Assembly: GCA_965369445.1 (NCBI GenBank)
Contig: CBDUQU010000056.1
Coordinates: 1 to 18,235 of the forward strand
Length of the DNA stretch: 18,235 bases
Source: SM23-73-3 sp965369445
Lineage (GTDB): Bacteria; Zixibacteria; MSB-5A5; SM1-73
Direction of reading: 5' to 3'
Part shown: positions 1 to 7,355 of the stretch, piece by piece
How positions within the stretch are numbered: position 1 is the stretch's first letter
How the letters are laid out: each line of letters opens with the position of its first letter
The notes under the pieces: generated by a model
Told to the model about the DNA's origin: nothing
The model's input: only the letters and a program-made list of their open reading frames with translations
The model's database searches: none
Translations under genes and position numbers: made by a program

Positions 1-227
1 CTCAGTTGCAGGGCGACCAGGGTATATGCCACAAGTCCTTTTTTCTTTGCGGCCGCGGCCAGGACTTCCTGAATCTGTTCTTCGGTTCTGACGTCGGGAA
101 CACGCTCTACCTTAACGTTCTCGCGCTCGAATTGCACCAGACTTGCCTGTAAAACCCTCTCTGCCGTTGCACCGGAGCCATCCGAGATAACCCATATATG
201 TTTGACTTTTCGACGAGAAGATTTCAT
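1..227 (-). CDS. Pyruvate,water dikinase / PPDK regulatory protein (DUF299 kinase-pyrophosphorylase), N-terminus only
   Basis: The complement reads 75 codons from an ATG at 227 with no stop before the window edge, so only the N-terminus is present. About residues 11-23 read IWVISDGSGATAE, which matches the N-terminal signature of the PSRP/DUF299 family (usually VSDSTGETAE). The following helix-rich stretch also fits that family. These proteins switch PEP synthase or pyruvate phosphate dikinase on and off by ADP-dependent phosphorylation and phosphate-dependent dephosphorylation of a threonine in the target. The P-loop and the C-terminal half lie outside the window, so catalysis and choice of target cannot be judged. 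It lies in the same direction as the sigma-54 activator upstream, separated by a repeat-filled 224-bp gap. The family call is fairly secure; which enzyme it regulates is unknown. Confidence 0.8.
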   Translation of the reverse strand, partial: MKSSRRKVKHIWVISDGSGATAERVLQASLVQFERENVKVERVPDVRTEEQIQEVLAAAAKKKGLVAYTLVALQL

Positions 228-237
228 TTCTCGCTCC

Positions 238-290
238 GTAGTTGCCCAATTCATTGGGCAATCTGTTCGCTCGATGAATCGAGCAACTAC
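238..290. repeat. 53-bp three-way-junction palindrome
   Basis: Outer arms GTAGTTG (238-244) and CAACTAC (284-290) are perfect inverted repeats. They enclose two further perfect hairpins: CCCAAT/ATTGGG with the extended arms at 242-250 and 253-261, and GCTCGAT/ATCGAGC at 269-275 and 278-284, each with a 2-nt centre. The whole can fold as a cloverleaf-like three-way junction on either strand. It begins 11 bp upstream of the start codon of the DUF299 gene. Nothing in it looks coding. Confidence 0.75.
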
Positions 291-308
291 ACTTCCTGAA
301 GTACTCCC

Positions 309-405
309 CCTCACCCCCGCCTTGGGCGGGATTTTCAACCTAACCCTCTCTCCAAGGGGAGAGGGAATTCTCCCTCCCTTGATGGGAGGGATTAAGGGAG
401 GGTGA
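309..405. repeat. CCCTCACC/CCCGCC-type intergenic repeat cluster
   Basis: This C/T-rich stretch contains the hairpin CCCGCC (316-321)/GGCGGG (325-330), then blocks of the CCCTCTC/GGGGAGAGGG and CTCCCTCCC/GGGAGGG type. A related copy in the opposite orientation lies at 9300-9385. It follows the stop codon of the sigma-54 activator, so its hairpins could end or stabilise that transcript, but no U-tract is present. A small open frame runs through it (202-405) and is rejected as non-coding. Confidence 0.55.
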
Positions 406-451
406 TAATCAGCTTTTGTCAAGCAGGCTTCGCCATGCTCGACCTTCCATG

Positions 452-1945
452 TTATCTCAACTTATACTTGTCCAACTTCCGGTATAACGTCCTCTCTCCG
501 ATGCCCAAGAGCTGAGCGGCTTTCTTTCTGTTCCCCCTAGTGAACTCAAGTGCCCTCTGGATTAATTCCCTTTCCATCTCTTCGACATTCAAATCGGCAG
601 GTATCTGTCCAACTTCCTGTCGACCTATCCAGGAGGAACCCACAGGCTCAACCCTCCGTTCCGGTCTAAGCTGGCCTCGCCCCGACAGCGCTTCTCTTAA
701 GTTTATGATCTCCGATCTTAAGCTCAAGATCGCCTGAATGATAAGCTCATGCTCGGCAGTCTCCACGGATTTGCCCGTAACCACTGGAAGCTGCCGGTTG
801 TCCTGCGTCTGCTTCTCGACATACTTTTTCACGTCGGATGCTTCGATCCTCCTGTCCGGCGCCAAAGCCAGCATGCTTTCTAAGAAATTCCTCAATTCTC
901 TCACATTGCCGGGCCAGTGATAGTTGACCAAAACCTCCAGCGCCTCATCCGAGACCCCGGTGATCTTTCTGGCGCTTCTTTCATTTAACTTGTCGATGAA
1001 GCTGTGCACCAGAATGGGGATGTCTTTGGGCCGTTCTCTTAATGGGGGCACGTCGATTTTCACCACCGCCAGCCTGAAGTAAAGATCGGCGCGGAATGAT
1101 CCATCTTGCACCTTCTGGTCTAAGTTCTGGTTGGTGGCGGCTATAACTCTCGCATCTACTTTGATGTCTGAGCTTCCACCCACCCGCATGAAGCTTCTCT
1201 CATCCAAAACCCGCAGCAGTTTCACCTGAGTGGACGGCTTGAATTCTGCGATCTCGTCTAAGAATATGGTCCCGTGATCGGCGGTCTCAAAAAGTCCCTG
1301 CCTGCGGCTGACTGCGCCGGTGAAGGCGCCTCTCTCGTGACCGAAAAGCTCGCTTTCCACTATCCCTTCTGCCAGAGCCCCCACGTTAGCTGCCACGAAT
1401 GCCTTCTCTTTTCTCTCGCTGTTGGCGTGAATGGCACGCGCGACCAGTTCCTTTCCGGTTCCCGATTCGCCGGTAATCAACACGGTGATACTGGTGGGAG
1501 CAACCTGAAGCGCCGACTCGGCTATCTGCTTTAGCTGGATCGACTTTCCCACCAGACCACACGACTCCAAGAAGCTCTTCTCCTTCAGAACCCTACTTAC
1601 CTTAAGATGGAACTCCTTGGGCTTCAGTGGAATCTCGAAAACGTCATCTGCGCCACAATCCAGAAGCTCCTGCTGGCGGTGAAGGCTGTCCGTGGGAAGT
1701 CCCGCCAGGATATCCGGTCGAGGATCTCTGGCTATTATCCTTCGGATAAGGACCGGACAGGAAAGATCTGTCAGGCGGGAATCGGTGATGATCAGATCAA
1801 ATCTTTCATCCCGCACCTTTTTCAGGCCATCCCGGCTGGTGGGAACGGCCTTTATCTGCTGACTGACGTCCGAGAGGGCTTTCCCTATCCCTTTGGAGAG
1901 CTTTACGTCCGGAGTTATTATCAGTATGTTAGCCGGCTGGTTCAT
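452..1945 (-). CDS. NtrC-family sigma-54-dependent response regulator
   Basis: The 497-residue protein has the NtrC layout. An N-terminal receiver spans about residues 5-125. The AAA+ domain (about 130-365) has Walker A GESGTGKE (159-166), the sigma-54 contact loop GAFTGA (206-211) and Walker B GTIFLDEI (225-232). A Fis-type helix-turn-helix lies at about 455-497. It should remodel RpoN-RNA polymerase at -24/-12 promoters when activated. The receiver keeps the phospho-acceptor Asp55 and Lys108, but the usual acidic pair reads PD (12-13) and the switch Thr/Ser region is atypical (AGLPT). Phosphorylation may therefore be altered. No histidine kinase lies next to it, so it is an orphan in this window. 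The ATG at 1945 has only a weak GGGAA ribosome site. Targets are unknown. Confidence 0.93.
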   Translation of the reverse strand: MNQPANILIITPDVKLSKGIGKALSDVSQQIKAVPTSRDGLKKVRDERFDLIITDSRLTDLSCPVLIRRIIARDPRPDILAGLPTDSLHRQQELLDCGADDVFEIPLKPKEFHLKVSRVLKEKSFLESCGLVGKSIQLKQIAESALQVAPTSITVLITGESGTGKELVARAIHANSERKEKAFVAANVGALAEGIVESELFGHERGAFTGAVSRRQGLFETADHGTIFLDEIAEFKPSTQVKLLRVLDERSFMRVGGSSDIKVDARVIAATNQNLDQKVQDGSFRADLYFRLAVVKIDVPPLRERPKDIPILVHSFIDKLNERSARKITGVSDEALEVLVNYHWPGNVRELRNFLESMLALAPDRRIEASDVKKYVEKQTQDNRQLPVVTGKSVETAEHELIIQAILSLRSEIINLREALSGRGQLRPERRVEPVGSSWIGRQEVGQIPADLNVEEMERELIQRALEFTRGNRKKAAQLLGIGERTLYRKLDKYKLR

Positions 1946-1998
1946 CAGATCATTCCCATGTAACAGACTCTTTCAAGACTTCCCATAAAGTTTCGAAC

Positions 1999-2028
1999 AG
2001 TATAGAAAGTAAAAACAAAAAGTGAAAA
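1999..2028 (-). promoter_or_regulatory. Candidate sigma-70 promoter for the NtrC-type gene
   Basis: On the minus strand a -35-like TTTTCA (2028-2023) is followed, after 18 nt, by the -10-like TATACT (2004-1999), about 55 bp upstream of the start codon. The -10 is good (5/6) and the -35 is poor (4/6), within an A/T-rich stretch. Low confidence. Confidence 0.3.
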
Positions 2029-2173
2029 TTACAACCTAAAAATCACTCTGTTTCGTCCACTGATGCGGTATGATCAAGCCATTCTCTGTATTCATACAAA
2101 CGCAGTTATCTCTGAGCGGGCGCTTACCCGTCCGGGTGATGCGAAGTCACACCCCCCACCCCCTCCAGGCATT

Positions 2174-2261
2174 CACAGCTGATAGAACAGATTAAGCAGA
2201 TGTTTATAGCAGACCTGTTGAAGAAAGACTTTTATCAGCTTAATCATAGTAATCAGCTGTG
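2174..2261. repeat. Nested palindrome, GATTAA family, copy 1
   Basis: Outer arms CACAGCTGAT (2174-2183) and ATCAGCTGTG (2252-2261) are a perfect 10-bp inverted repeat. After 6-nt unpaired spacers on each side come inner arms GATTAAGC (2190-2197) and GCTTAATC (2238-2245), a perfect 8-bp inverted repeat around a 40-nt loop. The layout is the same as in the neighbouring copy at 2281-2338. Confidence 0.7.
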
Positions 2262-2280
2262 AGGGGAAGTAATTCACCGC

Positions 2281-2338
2281 TGATTGAGTGGATTAAGTTG
2301 ATCTCTATAACCGCTCGTCTGTTTAATCCAAGTAATCA
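2281..2338. repeat. Nested palindrome, GATTAA family, copy 2
   Basis: Outer arms TGATT (2281-2285)/AATCA (2334-2338) flank 3-nt mismatched spacers and inner arms TGGATTAA (2289-2296)/TTAATCCA (2323-2330) around a 26-nt loop. It shares the GATTAA core and the outer-arm, spacer, inner-arm plan with copy 1, but the sequences differ enough to count as degenerate relatives. Confidence 0.6.
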
Positions 2339-2540
2339 AAGCAGGATGACTTCTCCAAATAGCAGTGAAACCTCAAAAAAATCAAAAGGCTGCTCTTTTA
2401 CCTATTCTTCTGACTCCTACGGCATCAATCATAAAGTTTAAATCTTATCAATACTCATAACTTTGGACGCATCCATCACTCTCGTGGCCACGTCCATACT
2501 GATCTTCAAATGCCGGTTCTCGACTCACAATTCGCTGCCG

Positions 2541-4727
2541 TCAGGTCCTCCTGGATCTGCCGCGTTTTTTTGATCTTCTCTTTTTTCCTTCTCTAACTCC
2601 GCGGACCTTATGCGAACTGCTTCCCGTCTGCACAAAATCTATCTGCTTCTGCTCTTTGTCCACCCTTACTACCTGAACTCTTATCCGGTCGCCTAATTTA
2701 TAAATCCTCTTGGTGCGTCTCCCTACCCACCTCCTGCCCTTTTCATCGAAGATATAGTAGTCGTCGTCCAAGCTCGAAACCCGCACCAGGCCCTCGGCTA
2801 AGAAATTGTCCAGCCTGACGAAGAATCCGAAGGAGACCACGCCGGAGATCAGCCCCTGGTATTCTTCTCCCAATTTATCCTGCATGAATTCGATCTGCTT
2901 GATCTTTATCGATTCTCTTTCCGCCTCGTTGGCCAGCTTTTCCCTCTCTGAGGTGATCTCCCCGATCTTGGGCAGGCGCCGGACCAGCTTGTTCTGCCTT
3001 TCGAAGCTGTATTTCTTTTCCTGCATCTCCCTCAAGAGCCTGTGCACCAGCAAGTCCGGATACCTTCTGATGGGCGAGGTGAAGTGGGTGTAATGAGAGA
3101 AAGCCAGCCCAAAATGCCCCAGGTCTTCCGGGGCATAGCAGGCCTTCTTCAAAGATCTGAGCAGAATCTCGTTTATCAACTTCTCCTCCGGCTTTCCCGC
3201 CAGGGATTTTAGAAATGTCTGAATCTTCTTGGGACGGATCTTTCCGGAAACCTTGAATGAATGTCCCAGACTCGACACGAAATCCGAGAAGGCCTCCATT
3301 TTATCGGGATCCGGTTCTTCGTGGATTCGGTACAGGAAGGGCACTGCACGGCGGGTCACGTGCTCCGCCACGGTGCGGTTGGCCAGGAGCATGAACTCCT
3401 CGATCAACCGGTGGCTCTCTAATCTGGCCACCTCGAATATGTCCTGCACCTTTCCATCCTTTCCCAACACCACGTGTGCTTCTGGCAGGTCAAAGTCTAA
3501 GCTTCCTTTCTTTAACCTCTTCTCCAGGAGCTTCCGGCTCAAGCTTCTCATCTCCAGAAGATCATCCTCCAAACCCTCCATCCTCTTGCTCGCCTGCCCG
3601 GTATCAAAGAACTTTTGCACCTCATCATAGTCCAGCTTGGCCCGGCTTTTGACCACGCTTTTCTTTATCTCGTAGCCAACCCTCTCCCCTTCGGGCGTCA
3701 GTTCAAGCATAATGCTGTAGGTCAACCTGTTGCGCTGCGGCTTCAAGCTGCAGATACTGTTGGAGAGTTTCTCCGGGAGCATGGGGATGACCCGGTCAAC
3801 CAGATAAACCGAAGTCCCCCTTTTTAATGCTTCGTGATCAAAGACAGAATCCTCTTTCACGTAAAGGGAAACGTCCGCTATGTGCACTCCCAGCAGATAG
3901 TTTCCATCCGGCTTTATCTCCAGTGATACGGCATCGTCATGATCCTTGGCATCTGCCGGGTCTATGGTGAAGCAATTCTTGTCTCGAAGATCCAACCTCT
4001 CTCGAAGTTCACTTTTCCCCACCTTATCGGGCAGCTCGTCTACCTCGTTTTCCACTTCCCCCGGAAAACTCAAGGGAAGCTCGTATTCCTTTATCAGGCA
4101 CAGAATGTCCATTCCCGGCTCGTCCGGATAGCCAAGTATCTCGACGATTTTCCCCTCAGGACCTAAGTCTACAGCCTCCCAACCCGAAAGAGACACCACC
4201 ACTTTCTGTCCATCGGTTGCTCCCTTGGAATCCTCCCGGGCAATGTAGATCTGCTTAGAGATTCTGGGGTCATCCGGCTCCACGTAATCGGCGAATCTAC
4301 TCTTGTGATATGTTCCTACCAGGCTCTGCTTGACCCTCTTTAGAACCTTTATGACGGTTCCCTCGCGAGCCGGCCCTCTCCTTCTGCTGAGCAGCCTGAC
4401 CACCACCGTATCCCCGTGGAAAGCGTATCCCATGTTTTCATTGCGCACGTAAACGTCCTCGCTTTTATCCTCGGGCACCACGAAGCCGTAACCGCTCCTG
4501 CCTGAGACCAATCTTCCCACAACCAAGTCAGCCTTAGCTGGCAACGCTATTCTCCCTCTCTTCACCTTCACCACCAGACCACTTCTCAGCATCTCCCTGA
4601 TGGTCCTGCGGAAGCCCCCGTATTCCTTGTCAGGGGTTTTCATTTTCCTGGCCAGCTCTCGCACCTTCAGAGGTCTGATCCCCTCACCGGAGAGAAACTC
4701 AAGAATCTGTTCTTGACTTGGGTTCAC
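2541..4727 (-). CDS. rnr: Ribonuclease R (RNB-family 3'-5' exoribonuclease)
   Basis: The 728-residue protein has the full RNase R domain order. A winged-helix-like N-terminus (1-60) is followed by two cold-shock-like OB domains (about 65-230). The RNB catalytic domain (about 245-580) carries FTIDPADAKDHDDA near 253-266, which holds the metal-binding Asp cluster. An S1 domain (about 620-700) and a strongly basic Lys/Arg tail complete it. RNase R degrades structured RNA processively, including rRNA fragments and, with SmpB/tmRNA, non-stop mRNAs. It is somewhat shorter than the 813-residue E. coli enzyme but intact. The start is GTG at 4727, with AAGGA about 10 nt upstream. The gene lies 118 bp downstream of the secreted peptidase gene on the same strand. 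No promoter was obvious in that gap, so they may be co-transcribed. Confidence 0.95.
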   Translation of the reverse strand: MNPSQEQILEFLSGEGIRPLKVRELARKMKTPDKEYGGFRRTIREMLRSGLVVKVKRGRIALPAKADLVVGRLVSGRSGYGFVVPEDKSEDVYVRNENMGYAFHGDTVVVRLLSRRRGPAREGTVIKVLKRVKQSLVGTYHKSRFADYVEPDDPRISKQIYIAREDSKGATDGQKVVVSLSGWEAVDLGPEGKIVEILGYPDEPGMDILCLIKEYELPLSFPGEVENEVDELPDKVGKSELRERLDLRDKNCFTIDPADAKDHDDAVSLEIKPDGNYLLGVHIADVSLYVKEDSVFDHEALKRGTSVYLVDRVIPMLPEKLSNSICSLKPQRNRLTYSIMLELTPEGERVGYEIKKSVVKSRAKLDYDEVQKFFDTGQASKRMEGLEDDLLEMRSLSRKLLEKRLKKGSLDFDLPEAHVVLGKDGKVQDIFEVARLESHRLIEEFMLLANRTVAEHVTRRAVPFLYRIHEEPDPDKMEAFSDFVSSLGHSFKVSGKIRPKKIQTFLKSLAGKPEEKLINEILLRSLKKACYAPEDLGHFGLAFSHYTHFTSPIRRYPDLLVHRLLREMQEKKYSFERQNKLVRRLPKIGEITSEREKLANEAERESIKIKQIEFMQDKLGEEYQGLISGVVSFGFFVRLDNFLAEGLVRVSSLDDDYYIFDEKGRRWVGRRTKRIYKLGDRIRVQVVRVDKEQKQIDFVQTGSSSHKVRGVREGKKRRSKKRGRSRRT

Positions 4728-4845
4728 GAGAATCGAATCCTTGCCGGAAGAAATATGAATTCGTCTTTTCAGCTCTTCACTTTTTCAATACGGGCCAGGT
4801 TGGGTTTTGATCCTAAGCCTCTCGTTTAAGGCACCCCCCCCGGAT

Positions 4846-6702
4846 TCACCACTGCCTCACACTGATCATTGGAATAATCACTCTCTTCTTCTTTGTCGCA
4901 TCGTAGCTTCCCAGAATCTCCATTTGATCCGCGCCTTTCGGGGTCAATATATCATACACGTTGGGATTGAACTTGGCGTCGGTTCCGCCTCCCCCCTGCT
5001 GTTGCGTCGATTGTTCTCCTACCGTCATGAGCTTCCCCACTCCGTATGCAGTGTTTTTGTGGCCCCCTGTTTGTCCGCCGGTGAGAACCTGCAATTTCCA
5101 GATTGGATCTGGTGTGCCTATGATCTGGCGTGGAATGGCAAAGGAAACTTCGTTTCCTCTAATGTGACCCTGCTTCGATAAGGCTTTGAGGAACAAAAGA
5201 TGCCACACCCCATTCTGGTCGTATACCAAAACTCCTGCGTTGCTCACCTCGATGACAAACTCGTAAGCATCCTCCTGCGAGAATTCAAAATTACCATTGT
5301 CGAAGAATAGCCTTGTGTTTCCGCTGCCCACTTTGTCATCGCAGTCTAAAACGATGGCTGCAAATGTCCCGTTGAATCCCTTATCTGAGGAAATCTCCGC
5401 CAGATTCAAATTGGAAAACTGAAGCTGAAAATATACCAACTGTTCGTCACTGCTGATCCTGAAACCTATCAGATCGAAAATGCCCGGGACCGCACGCTGG
5501 TTTTCCGGATAGGTGTAATCTCCGTCTCCCCTATCGTCTCCCAGGGGATCGAGCATGTGGAAGACCTCGCCGCCACGTATCCCATCAACGATAGTGACTT
5601 CCGGGAGAGTCAAACTTAGAACAGACTCCTTCCACTCTGCCTGGAGTTGGTTTGTCCCTTTACCATAGATTCTCTTGAGCGCCTCCCTCTGTTCATCAAA
5701 AGTCTCACCGGCGGCAAATAATTGCTTGAATTTGGAAATACCCTGGTTTTCTATCAAGAATCCAACGAAGGAAGACGCCAGGCCGGCACCGTCGTTGTTG
5801 CCGTAAAGCCACGGATCACGGATTAAAGAATCCAGCGAAACTTCTTTGTCAACGTCTATTCTCCCCTTCGCCCAGGACAGCAGAAGTTCCGGAGAGAAGA
5901 AGGACGCTCCCCCCAGATAATAAGCCAGACCCTCGCTCAAGTACTCTGCGGGAATTCTTTGTTCGTCTTGAGGGAGTATCCGGTAAGCAATGATGTGGAC
6001 TATCTCATGAGGGACGAATTTCTGGACAGATGCCACTACCCCGTTGACCGTCTGGCTTCGTGCCAGGGAAGGTTCCAGTCCGAAAAGCCGACCAACCTCT
6101 TCACTTGAAGCGCATTTGTAATAATCGATTTTATCTTGATAGCCCACCTGCAACAGTCCAAGCAAGTTTTCATAAAACTCATCCATTTCACTAAGCAAAG
6201 CGTCCCCAGGCTCATCCTGCATGTTCCTGTAATAATAGACCAAGTGTTCAGACTCTCTTCGAAGCCAACCCCTGGTGCGGATGAATATAGGATTGGCCCC
6301 CACCATCCTGCCATCCTCTTCTACAAAATACCTCGAGTCTCTTTGCAGGCGTCCGGCCTTCCCTTCCCGGTAGAACCATTCCACCTCGAGGACTACGTGA
6401 TCTCCCTGAATCTCTGCGTTGGTTATCCTGTAATTCAGATGCCGCGGGTCCAGCCTCCTGAATGCAAGATATTCCCACTGCCAGTCATACTTTTTATACC
6501 TTTGGACTTCCTGTCGATTCCAGAATTCCGCAGCCTCCTCGGCCGATCCTTGCTGCAGCGCTCTTATGTAAGCCTCAAAACATTCCTTAGCTCCATCCAC
6601 ACTCGAAGATAAGCCTGCAACCGGATGCCACGCCAGAACAAAAGCGAAAACGAGCAAGACAGAAACTCGTTTGCCGGTTTTCGGATTGATAACCTGCAGC
6701 AT
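4846..6702 (-). CDS. Secreted HEXXH metallopeptidase (peptidase-MA-like) with C-terminal glucodextranase-C/DOMON-like module
   Basis: The 618-residue protein begins with a Sec signal peptide: basic KTGKR (8-12), hydrophobic core about 13-24, likely cleavage near VAG (28-30). The middle domain has the gluzincin zinc site HEIVH (232-236), and a second Glu in EGLA (Glu257) at the spacing expected for the third ligand. This resembles the peptidase-MA-like family. From about 375 to the C-terminus, a beta-rich domain carries DPLGDD (385-390) and YTYP (396-399). These are hallmarks of the glucodextranase C-terminal binding module, which is usually carbohydrate- or surface-associated. I infer a zinc peptidase acting outside the inner membrane and anchored to or binding glycan; its substrate is unknown. 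A consensus promoter places transcription start at the ATG, so the message may be leaderless. No Shine-Dalgarno is visible. Confidence 0.82.
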   Translation of the reverse strand: MLQVINPKTGKRVSVLLVFAFVLAWHPVAGLSSSVDGAKECFEAYIRALQQGSAEEAAEFWNRQEVQRYKKYDWQWEYLAFRRLDPRHLNYRITNAEIQGDHVVLEVEWFYREGKAGRLQRDSRYFVEEDGRMVGANPIFIRTRGWLRRESEHLVYYYRNMQDEPGDALLSEMDEFYENLLGLLQVGYQDKIDYYKCASSEEVGRLFGLEPSLARSQTVNGVVASVQKFVPHEIVHIIAYRILPQDEQRIPAEYLSEGLAYYLGGASFFSPELLLSWAKGRIDVDKEVSLDSLIRDPWLYGNNDGAGLASSFVGFLIENQGISKFKQLFAAGETFDEQREALKRIYGKGTNQLQAEWKESVLSLTLPEVTIVDGIRGGEVFHMLDPLGDDRGDGDYTYPENQRAVPGIFDLIGFRISSDEQLVYFQLQFSNLNLAEISSDKGFNGTFAAIVLDCDDKVGSGNTRLFFDNGNFEFSQEDAYEFVIEVSNAGVLVYDQNGVWHLLFLKALSKQGHIRGNEVSFAIPRQIIGTPDPIWKLQVLTGGQTGGHKNTAYGVGKLMTVGEQSTQQQGGGGTDAKFNPNVYDILTPKGADQMEILGSYDATKKKRVIIPMISVRQW

Positions 6703-6708
6703 AGCCGA

Positions 6709-6737
6709 ATAATATCACAGCCGGCGTGGCTTGTCAA
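6709..6737 (-). promoter_or_regulatory. Near-consensus sigma-70 promoter giving a leaderless start
   Basis: On the minus strand a perfect -35 TTGACA (6737-6732) and a -10 TATTAT (6714-6709) are separated by exactly 17 nt. Six bases separate the -10 from 6702, the A of the peptidase ATG, which is where transcription would start. It lies just past the terminator of the upstream operon, so the peptidase is its own unit. Confidence 0.75.
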
Positions 6738-6740
6738 ATG

Positions 6741-6774
6741 AAAAAGCCCGGAGGAATCGACACCTCCGGGCTTT
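6741..6774 (-). terminator. Rho-independent terminator of the sigma/anti-sigma/Spy operon
   Basis: A perfect 12-bp stem of AAAGCCCGGAGG type (6743-6754) pairs with CCTCCGGGCTTT (6763-6774) around an 8-nt loop. On the minus strand it is followed by a run of five U (6745-6741). It lies 31 bp beyond the last gene of the operon. Confidence 0.9.
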
Positions 6775-6804
6775 CGCCTTCTCGGTACTCACTCAAATCG
6801 TTGG

Positions 6805-7287
6805 TCAGAACCCGCGACCTTCGCCGTGCGAACGGAGTCCGCGAGGATGATGCGGGCGATCGTCTCGCCTGTCTCCCATCCTCCCCTTCCCACATTCACT
6901 CCTCATCCTCATGAACTTCTTGAACTGGTCTGGAGTCAGAATCTCCTTCATCGCCAGTTTCTTCTCGACTCTCTGTTCCAGAAGCTCCTTCTGCGTATCG
7001 GCGATTCTGTCCACCAGCTTGCTGATTTCACCCTGGCTCGGCTTTTCCTGCATCATCAGATGCCGAAGCTCCAATCGAGAGGTCTTCAATTCCGCCCTAA
7101 GGCCGATCTGGGCTTTCTCGAAATCGTACCGAACCTCGCGCATGCTTTCGATCTGCTCATCGGTCAAGCCCAATTCATCCGCCTTTTCCCAGAGGTTATG
7201 ACGGGGGGACCGAGCCTGGGCCAAGGAGAAAACCAGTACCAGAACTCCCAAAACAGCCACTGTCAACACAAGAAATTTTCTTCTCAT
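6805..7287 (-). CDS. Spy/CpxP-like periplasmic protein (heavy-metal sensor / LTXXQ family), copy 1
   Basis: A 160-residue protein with an N-terminal signal peptide (MRRK, hydrophobic about 5-21, AQA cleavage-like site near 23-25). The rest is almost all helix and has two Spy/CpxP-type motifs, LTDEQ near residue 40 and LTPDQ near 115. The tail is basic and rich in His, Arg and Asp (RPHHPRG, SHGEG) with one Cys, which could bind metal. Relatives (Spy, CpxP, ZraP, CnrX) act in the periplasm as chaperones or as sensors feeding envelope-stress regulators. The ATG at 7287 sits after a GGAGGTGA ribosome site with good spacing. An adjoining GTG at 7290 is the alternative. It is last in the operon, followed by a strong terminator. 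Exact ligand and partner are unknown. Confidence 0.78.
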   Translation of the reverse strand: MRRKFLVLTVAVLGVLVLVFSLAQARSPRHNLWEKADELGLTDEQIESMREVRYDFEKAQIGLRAELKTSRLELRHLMMQEKPSQGEISKLVDRIADTQKELLEQRVEKKLAMKEILTPDQFKKFMRMRSECGKGRMGDRRDDRPHHPRGLRSHGEGRGF

Positions 7288-7355
7288 CACTTCTCACCTC
7301 CTCCTCAGGTTAATCGTTTTACGTCTCCTCGTTAGAACTCCAAATCAAACCGCGG

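Larger units (their letters stand above)
1946..2540. other. 595-bp intergenic region between rnr and the NtrC-type gene
   Basis: No gene is supported here. The NtrC-proximal end holds the A/T-rich candidate promoter. About 2041-2170 shows only a C-rich tract (2150-2166) and weak short hairpins. The positions 2174-2338 hold two tandem GATTAA-type palindromes, described separately. About 2440-2525 has a 28-codon open stretch on the minus strand that I could not support as a gene. No U-tract terminator follows the rnr stop. Confidence 0.6.

Noticed and set aside
202..405. Open frame of 67 codons on the plus strand
   Set aside because: It runs antisense across the start of the DUF299 gene and through the palindrome and CCCTCACC-type repeats; residues such as LPPLMGGIKGG are repeat translation.
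1607..1963. 118-codon open frame opposite the sigma-54 activator
   Set aside because: It is fully antisense to a clear NtrC-type gene with recognised motifs and has no family resemblance.
2259..2441. 60-codon open frame in the rnr-NtrC gap
   Set aside because: It overlaps the GATTAA palindromes, has no ribosome site and no recognisable domain.
2441..2525. 28-codon open stretch on the minus strand after rnr (contains MDVATRVMDASK)
   Set aside because: There is no start with a ribosome site for the full stretch and no recognised family; it could be a gene remnant, but nothing supports that.
3229..3630. 133-codon open frame opposite rnr
   Set aside because: It is antisense to the conserved RNase R catalytic domain.
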